A stretch of 64,000 bases of DNA from JABMOV01 sp964654545 (GTDB taxonomy: Bacteria > Fidelibacterota > Marinisomatia > Marinisomatales > JABMOV01): NCBI GenBank assembly GCA_964654545.1, contig CAZZIU010000004.1, positions 62,001 through 126,000 on the forward strand, read 5' to 3'. Position numbers and translations under genes: made by a program. The notes under the pieces were generated by a model, which was given only the letters and a program-made list of their open reading frames with translations, was not told the DNA's origin and made no database searches. Below, in pieces: positions 59,032 through 64,000 of this stretch. Every line of letters begins with the position of its first letter. Position 1 is the first letter of the stretch.

Positions 59032-60351
59032 ATGGCAAGAAAAGATACAGTAGTTATTGCTTGGGGTCGATTTAATCCCCCAACAACAGGTCACGAGGTT
59101 GTAATTCGTCGTGTTGCTAAAGAGGCTCGTTCTCGAAATGCTGATTATCTGATCTACCCCACCAAATCTGTAGATCGAAAAAAGAATCCTCTCACCTTCA
59201 AGCAGAAGGTTCGATTTATGAAGAGGATGTTTCCCAAGTATGCTAAAAATATTTCATCCGATGCATCTGTGAACACTTTGATAAAGGCTGCACAGAAATC
59301 GGAAAGTCAAGGTTATTCTAATCTGGTGGTAGTGGTTGGTGCAGATAGAGTAAAAGAGTTTGATGATTTATTGGGTCGATATAATGGAAAAGATTATAAT
59401 TTTGATTCGATTGATATTGTGAGTGCTGGGGAAAGAGATCCGGATGCTGATGATGTAACTGGTATGTCTGCGTCTAAGATGAGAAAAGCTGCATCTGAAG
59501 GTGACTATGATCTTTTTTCTACTGGTCTTCCTTCTGGATATAAAGGCGGTAAAACTTTGTATAATACAGTAAGGACTAATATGGGATTGAAAGAAGATTA
59601 CGATACGCTCATAGAAGATTTACGTTCTGGAGGTATCGGAGGACCTAGGTTTAATCGTCTACTTCGTTTTGGTTTGGCGGTACAAGGTCAAGCGGATATA
59701 CCATTAACGAAACGAGCATTTAATAATTTCGAGAAAGCTCAAGCTGATCCGAAGATGAGGAATAAAGTTTTTCAGACGACCGATAAGTTATTTGATTTTG
59801 TGTTAGATGATAACATATTATACCAAAGGCTTTTAATGTTGTTGCATAAAAATCAGATATATGGAGACAACAATATGACAAACGAAGAATCGAAAATTAT
59901 AAAGAAGTTGCAAGAAAAGTCCGATACTTCTGGAATATCATATGATGTGCTTGTTGAGGTTTTTGTTAGGGGTTTGAAATCTTGGGAAAATGGAGATTGC
60001 TCATCTGAGATGGATGCCAATCAGTGGTCATTTTCTAGAGTTAATTCATTTATCTCTGGTGGAAGATCAAGGCAGATGGTAGATAGTGATCTTTGGGAGA
60101 TTCATGAAAGTGCGAATGCTGAGTTCGATGAATTTGTCGATATTGATTTGGATTCTGCTTTTGATGAATATGTCACTGAAAGAGCAAATTACGCTGGGCG
60201 TTTGAGTCAGCAGACGTTATCTTATAAAAAGAGTAGATTGGCACAAAGACAAACAGCACTTAAAAAAAGAACAGCCGATAGGCTTAAACAGATGAGAGAT
60301 AGACATCAACGCCAAGTAGATATTGCTAGGCAAAGTAGGAGTGTAGGATAA
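59032..60351 (+). CDS. HIGH-superfamily nucleotidyltransferase with C-terminal extension
   Basis: 439 residues. GRFNPPTTGHEVVI is the adenylyl/cytidylyltransferase motif (H-x-G-H type variant TTGHE), VVGADRVKEFDDLL and MSASKMRKAASEGDYDLF the second substrate motif (like the SSTxIR of NMN adenylyltransferases). The first 190 residues form the enzyme; the rest is helical with a basic tail rich in Arg and Gln. It could serve NAD or cofactor synthesis, or modify a structure in the virion. The reaction cannot be fixed. Confidence 0.75.
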   Translation: MARKDTVVIAWGRFNPPTTGHEVVIRRVAKEARSRNADYLIYPTKSVDRKKNPLTFKQKVRFMKRMFPKYAKNISSDASVNTLIKAAQKSESQGYSNLVVVVGADRVKEFDDLLGRYNGKDYNFDSIDIVSAGERDPDADDVTGMSASKMRKAASEGDYDLFSTGLPSGYKGGKTLYNTVRTNMGLKEDYDTLIEDLRSGGIGGPRFNRLLRFGLAVQGQADIPLTKRAFNNFEKAQADPKMRNKVFQTTDKLFDFVLDDNILYQRLLMLLHKNQIYGDNNMTNEESKIIKKLQEKSDTSGISYDVLVEVFVRGLKSWENGDCSSEMDANQWSFSRVNSFISGGRSRQMVDSDLWEIHESANAEFDEFVDIDLDSAFDEYVTERANYAGRLSQQTLSYKKSRLAQRQTALKKRTADRLKQMRDRHQRQVDIARQSRSVG

Positions 60352-61616
60352 TGAGCGATAATAATCGAAAGAATACTGTAGGAATGTCTGGGTCTGAAAC
60401 TTTAGATAAAGGTTTACTTGATGCTGTATCGTCTGTTGTAAATTCTGATGAGAAGATTAGAATGAGTGATTCTGATCAATATGTTGATCGTGTTACTGCG
60501 AATCTTCCAGAAGATGATTCTGAGATGATCACTGAGAGTGATTATGAGCCAGCTGATTCTATGGGTAAGTACCGTGGTGCTCATAGGATGAATTTGCCTA
60601 AGAAAAAGTATACTGCCGCAGATGAGAAAAGAGATCGTGAGCAACATGCGAAATTTCAGGCAGATGCCAAAAAACATATTGAGAAGCACGGAGAGACTCC
60701 TGGTGCTGTTCGGGCCCGCCGCGAAAGAGAACGAATGGATAGATTTCATAAACAGCAAGTTGCGAAGCATAAGCAGCAAATGGCTGCAAAACTAGCTAAG
60801 AAGGAATCTTTCTCTGGATTGAGTGATGAAGATATTAATAATCTTCTTGAGAAATTTATACATGAGGGTGGTCTAGATAACGTAAATAAGAAGGCACTCA
60901 AGAAGAATTTCAAAGATCGAAATGATAGGGACATTGATAATGATGGCGACGTTGATAGTTCTGATGAGTACCTACATAATCGTAGAAAGAAAATTTCATC
61001 TAAGATGAAAGAAGGTAAGAATGGGAAGAAAGATCCTGTTGTTATTAATCCTACCGTAGGTGAGTCGGTCGATTGGGAAGAAGCTCAATATTGGGATGAA
61101 GAGACTGTGGCTGACTTCCTTAAGCGAGGCGGAAAGATTACAAAGCTCAAGCCTCGTGTTGCTCGTGGTGCTACGAAGAAGCAGACTATGAAGGTTAGGG
61201 GTGGTCGTCCAGGAGCTAAAGAGTTGGCTCGTAAAGCTGAGAAGAAAGTTCATGGCGAAGAGGTTGAGCAGTTTGACATCAAATCATTTGTGAAGGACCT
61301 TAAAGAGAAGGCTCTAGAGTGGGGATCTGATGAGAGCGCAAACAAGTATAAGAAGATGACACCAGGTCAGACGCCTAATACAAATAATGATTTGGACGAA
61401 GCTGGTGCGAGAGACCACTTTCGTAAGTTTCAGTCTAAGTTTAAGTCTATGCCAGCAATTGATTCTAAAGAGTATCCAGAGATTCGTGGTCTAGAAGGAC
61501 CTTTTAGATTCAAGAATGGTGCCATACTCTATTATGATCCAAAGGAAGGAAAGTATTACGACAATAAGAGTGACATGTATGTTGATAAGTTGCCTGAGGG
61601 TTGGGAGAGAGAGTAA
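60351..61616 (+). CDS. Charged structural protein with EF-hand-like loop
   Basis: 421 residues, highly charged. DRDIDNDGDVDSSDEYLHNRR contains an EF-hand/dockerin-type calcium loop. GEEVEQFDIKS repeats the EEVEQ motif of the 21955 and 23256 products. The last 60 residues (GPFRFKNGAILYYDPKEGKYYD) form a small beta domain. Probably a virion protein. It overlaps the neighbouring gene by one base and is followed directly by the HAD gene. Confidence 0.6.
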   Translation: MSDNNRKNTVGMSGSETLDKGLLDAVSSVVNSDEKIRMSDSDQYVDRVTANLPEDDSEMITESDYEPADSMGKYRGAHRMNLPKKKYTAADEKRDREQHAKFQADAKKHIEKHGETPGAVRARRERERMDRFHKQQVAKHKQQMAAKLAKKESFSGLSDEDINNLLEKFIHEGGLDNVNKKALKKNFKDRNDRDIDNDGDVDSSDEYLHNRRKKISSKMKEGKNGKKDPVVINPTVGESVDWEEAQYWDEETVADFLKRGGKITKLKPRVARGATKKQTMKVRGGRPGAKELARKAEKKVHGEEVEQFDIKSFVKDLKEKALEWGSDESANKYKKMTPGQTPNTNNDLDEAGARDHFRKFQSKFKSMPAIDSKEYPEIRGLEGPFRFKNGAILYYDPKEGKYYDNKSDMYVDKLPEGWERE

Positions 61617-62204
61617 GTGAAGACGTATAAGCAGTTATTGATTGAGGCGAGAGACGACTCGCCCATTATTATGTTGGACATGGATGGAGTGGTAGCTGAT
61701 TATGCTCGTGGAGTGAAAGAGCTATGCGGAATGTCTATTGAGGACTGGAAAGCTAGATGCAAGGCAATGACGGATGATAAAGGAAATGTGCATCCTGAAG
61801 TGTCCAATAATCGATTGCATAAAATGGTTACGGATGCTGGAGTTGAATTTTGGGAAAATCTTAATTGGATGAAAGATGGAAAACAGTTGTGGAATTTTCT
61901 AAAAAGCCATGACGTTGAAATTTTATCTGCATATAAGAAGAAGAGAAATGATCCAAATCGATACAGCCATGATGGTAAACTTCTTTGGTTAGATCGAAAC
62001 ATGAGGATTCCTAAAAATAAGATTAACTTGGTAATGAGAGAAGATAAACAGAAGTATGCGTTAAATGCAGCAGGCAAGCCTAATATTTTAGTTGACGACT
62101 ACATCAAGAATATAAAGGAATTTGAAGCTGCTGGTGGTATAGGTGTGCATCATACTTCGGCAAATTCAACGATTGCGAAGCTCAAGAAGTTGGGTTTCGT
62201 ATAA
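61617..62204 (+). CDS. HAD phosphatase (5'-nucleotidase-like) with capsid-targeting-like N-terminus
   Basis: 195 residues, GTG start. MKTYKQLLIE|ARDDSP is almost the T4 internal-protein leader (MKTYQEFIAE|A). The enzyme follows: IIMLDMDGVVADY (nucleophile and acid Asp), EILSAYKKK (motif II), KYALNAAGKPNILVDDYIKN (motif III Lys and motif IV Asp). Resembles deoxyribonucleotide 5'-nucleotidases. If the leader works, the enzyme would be packaged, cut by the prohead protease and injected. Confidence 0.8.
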   Translation: MKTYKQLLIEARDDSPIIMLDMDGVVADYARGVKELCGMSIEDWKARCKAMTDDKGNVHPEVSNNRLHKMVTDAGVEFWENLNWMKDGKQLWNFLKSHDVEILSAYKKKRNDPNRYSHDGKLLWLDRNMRIPKNKINLVMREDKQKYALNAAGKPNILVDDYIKNIKEFEAAGGIGVHHTSANSTIAKLKKLGFV

Positions 62205-62207
62205 ATA
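62200..62207 (+). promoter_or_regulatory. T4-type late promoter
   Basis: Perfect TATAAATA, 41 bases before the ATG at 62249. Confidence 0.8.
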
Positions 62208-62248
62208 GATTAAAGGAATAGGTAGTAGAATACCGAAGGGAGAATGAC

Positions 62249-62893
62249 ATGGCACTCTGGGGTTTTGGAAACACTGCTGGTGGTGATAAGCAACCAACAT
62301 GGCAGAAAAATAGAAATACCGGTCGTAAGGCGCGCCCTGCGATTAATGATAGAAATGAGACGTATGTGGGCAATCAAGGTTGGACTCAGCAGGTGACTAA
62401 GCAGGGCAGAACACTTGAAGAAGTGTTGTGTGCGTCAAGTACCGATTATCGAGTCGCGGCTGGTCCTGGTACTGGTGCTGCAAACGTAACTGGTGTTACA
62501 TGGCACACTCGAACTACAGCATTTGGTACTAATGTGTACGCGGATGTTGCTTTCGATCAGAAGGTACATGTTGCTGGTCATGGTGCCGGTAATCGCCCAT
62601 ATATTGAAGCTGCTAATAACAGCGGCGGCGCCTTTCGTATAATTTGGCATTGGCACGATGCAGGTAATGGTAATGGTACTAATATTCTGACCTTTAGCGC
62701 AAATGCTCAGGGCTCCGGAGCCGCGGCGCATTGGAGCGGTAATGGAGAGATGATGATTAAGACTGGTGTGATTACGAATCATACACATATTAAGAAGGTA
62801 GTGGACCGAGCTGCTGTTGGATCTGAAGCTGCGACATTGACTGCGACAAATGTTACCACTGCGAATGTGCTTGTGACTGGAGATGTTGATTAA
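62249..62893 (+). CDS. Probable virion structural protein
   Basis: 214 residues, beta-rich and low in charge: MALWGFGNTAGGDKQPTW at the start, later many Gly, Asn, Thr and Ala (GTGAANVTGVTW, GGAFRIIWHWHDAGNGNGTN). Such proteins with MALWG starts are structural in marine T4-like phages. Own late promoter. Exact virion position not known. Confidence 0.65.
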   Translation: MALWGFGNTAGGDKQPTWQKNRNTGRKARPAINDRNETYVGNQGWTQQVTKQGRTLEEVLCASSTDYRVAAGPGTGAANVTGVTWHTRTTAFGTNVYADVAFDQKVHVAGHGAGNRPYIEAANNSGGAFRIIWHWHDAGNGNGTNILTFSANAQGSGAAAHWSGNGEMMIKTGVITNHTHIKKVVDRAAVGSEAATLTATNVTTANVLVTGDVD

Positions 62894-62922
62894 TTGATAT
62901 AATATAGAAGTGATAATTTGGT

Positions 62923-63315
62923 ATGCTATTTGATGTTTTGACTGATCATAATGTGGATATGTATGCGCTAAAAGCCTATGATAATATTCATTGCGAAAAT
63001 ATAGATGAATTTTACGATGACATGAAGCGTATTAAATATATTAAGCGTTTATTTAACCGTTACACACAGACGGGTGAGTTGAAAGATCGATTGATATTGA
63101 ACCATATTATCATATTGTATAATGTGTTTCCAGTTGATGCTGCTACTAGAATATTATTTTTCAAAATTGACTTTGAGGATTATGTAAAATTGAAAACTTT
63201 TTTGGTTTATTTAGGATATATGCCAGATAGGGTTGAGGGTATTAGAGGCAGAGATATATTGAGCAGTGACATACCATTAGACGTAACTATAATCTCGAAA
63301 TTAAGGAATATCTAA
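62923..63315 (+). CDS. Conserved phage protein of unknown function
   Basis: 130 residues, helical. EFYDDMKRIKYIKRLFNRY and LKDRLILNHIIILYNVF are blocks typical of a family shared by T4-like phages (DUF7207-type). Between structural genes; function unknown. No gap before the next gene. Confidence 0.65.
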   Translation: MLFDVLTDHNVDMYALKAYDNIHCENIDEFYDDMKRIKYIKRLFNRYTQTGELKDRLILNHIIILYNVFPVDAATRILFFKIDFEDYVKLKTFLVYLGYMPDRVEGIRGRDILSSDIPLDVTIISKLRNI

Positions 63316-63684
63316 ATGAAGAAATTTTCGGAATTGATTAGAGAAGAGGGTGCGTCTGTTGGTACGTCTGTTTCCTCTGTTGCTGGATTGCAGGGCGATC
63401 CTCCTGGACCTAGAATGCGATCTAAGGTGTTAAAGAGAAAGAGATATAATGGATGTGAGGTATTTGTGGTCGACGCTGGTACTTACACTAAATGCCGATC
63501 TGCTAAAATGAAGAGTGAGCGATTTGCAAAATATATTCAAGATGAAGAAATTGGAAATGCAGTTAGAGAATACGCAAAGCTAAATCCTAGTAGTTCAATT
63601 ATGATAGAAGATGAAAATACTGGTGCAATTACTTACCTTAAAGTAGGTAAAAATGATCCTATTTCCAAACTATATGGAAGATAG
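63316..63684 (+). CDS. Conserved phage protein with capsid-targeting-like start
   Basis: 122 residues. MKKFSELIRE|EGASVG matches the leader pattern. SVSSVAGLQGDPPGPRM and YNGCEVFVVDAGTYTKCR recur in marine T4-like phages. Basic central part, acidic end. Function unknown; packaging is inferred. Confidence 0.6.
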   Translation: MKKFSELIREEGASVGTSVSSVAGLQGDPPGPRMRSKVLKRKRYNGCEVFVVDAGTYTKCRSAKMKSERFAKYIQDEEIGNAVREYAKLNPSSSIMIEDENTGAITYLKVGKNDPISKLYGR

Positions 63685-63686
63685 AT

Positions 63687-63908
63687 ATGACAACTAATTT
63701 ACTGATCGTTAGTGGTTTTTTTGTAGTTATTTTTGTTCTTATATATGGATTAGTTAGAGTTACTAAAAAAGTCAGTGCTCTTGAGAGAGAAAATAAGCAG
63801 TTAGGAGAGGTTATTGATAATGCAAAAGAGGCGATTGAAGCACTCAACGAACCGCTTACTCTTGGTGAAGATTTGCTTGATGATATTCGTGATAGGAGCG
63901 GGTTGTAA
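63687..63908 (+). CDS. Membrane-anchored coiled-coil protein, i-spanin candidate (Rz-like)
   Basis: 73 residues. N-terminal membrane helix (LLIVSGFFVVIFVLIYGLV), then a coiled coil (VSALERENKQLGEVIDNAKEAIEAL). The layout and the overlapping lipoprotein frame are those of Rz/Rz1 pairs that fuse the host membranes at lysis. Confidence 0.6.
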   Translation: MTTNLLIVSGFFVVIFVLIYGLVRVTKKVSALERENKQLGEVIDNAKEAIEALNEPLTLGEDLLDDIRDRSGL

Positions 63909-64000
63909 ACATTTTTCTCCTGATCCTATTCAAATAAGATGCCCTGGTTGGACGCCGAAAGCATATTTTGAGTTTGGCGAATTGCTGCAAATGCAGAAGA
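63865..64000 (+). CDS. Overlapping lipoprotein, o-spanin candidate (Rz1-like), 3' partial
   Basis: In the +1 frame relative to the i-spanin. The start is uncertain (GTG 63865, or ATG at 63820 or 63877). The signal KICLMIFVIGAGC ends in a lipobox Cys, followed by KHFSPDPIQIRCPGWTPK with Pro residues, and the frame runs off the window edge. Embedded or overlapping o-spanin genes are the rule in many phages. Confidence 0.55.
   Translation, partial: MKICLMIFVIGAGCKHFSPDPIQIRCPGWTPKAYFEFGELLQMQK

Noticed and set aside
1..64000. CRISPR arrays, insertion sequences, integrase or attachment sites
   Set aside because: No repeat-spacer pattern, transposase, integrase or flanking direct repeats of that kind were seen.

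Overview
The window is one segment of a T4-like (Straboviridae-related) myovirus genome. The evidence is a nearly syntenic T4-type replication and recombination core: gp47/gp46 nuclease, gp45 clamp, gp44/gp62 clamp loader, RegA, family B DNA polymerase gp43, UvsX and gp41 helicase. There are also perfect copies of the T4 late-promoter octamer TATAAATA just upstream of many genes. About eighty genes were recognised and all but one lie on the + strand. Much of the window is AT-rich. The cargo (PhoH, Hsp20, HesB/IscA, ClpP, VWA/MoxR pair, PstS, porins, Amt) resembles that of marine T4-like phages. An outer-membrane porin, a periplasmic PstS and a spanin pair point to a Gram-negative host; the exact host cannot be read from the sequence.

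Layout. 1-6751: recombination nuclease, then an overlapping block of a GNAT-like/2-oxoglutarate hydroxylase protein, a PLP fold-II enzyme, an APS reductase and a DNA methyltransferase. 6763-9022: PhoH and a first porin-like protein. 9098-21917: exported proteins, namely three paralogous Cys-containing secreted proteins and a PKD/beta-helix/Cys-rich protein, with the only minus-strand gene (an alpha/alpha-toroid-like protein) opposite. 21955-26274: lysine-rich and T4 internal-protein-like virion proteins and an IscA-like carrier. 26275-31089: a mosaic zone with two gene remnants, a dockerin-like secreted protein, a Porin O/P, PstS and an ammonium transporter. 31076-40318: an early-type region with sigma70-like promoters, a GC-richer HExxH-VWA/MoxR cassette and many small proteins. 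40559-42838: small proteins, two tRNAs (Leu-UAA, Arg-UCU) and an adenine/cytosine methyltransferase. 43028-55555: glycosyltransferase and the replisome, interleaved with dUTPase, Hsp20, endolysin and ClpP. 55560-64000: holin-like protein, deaminase, ligase-like protein, nucleotidyltransferase, HAD phosphatase, structural proteins and an overlapping spanin pair.

How it may work together. Host-type promoters drive the small early genes, while gp45 and a T4-type late sigma system (not in this window) would drive the TATAAATA genes. Nutrient uptake (porins, PstS, Amt) and sulfur assimilation (APS reductase, PLP enzyme, IscA) would support nucleotide and protein synthesis. Several late proteins begin with a T4-like capsid-targeting peptide ending in a prohead-protease-type Glu site, suggesting a cargo that is packaged and injected. 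The exported multi-paralog family, two members of which carry a calcium-binding dockerin-like tail, is the least explained part of the window.
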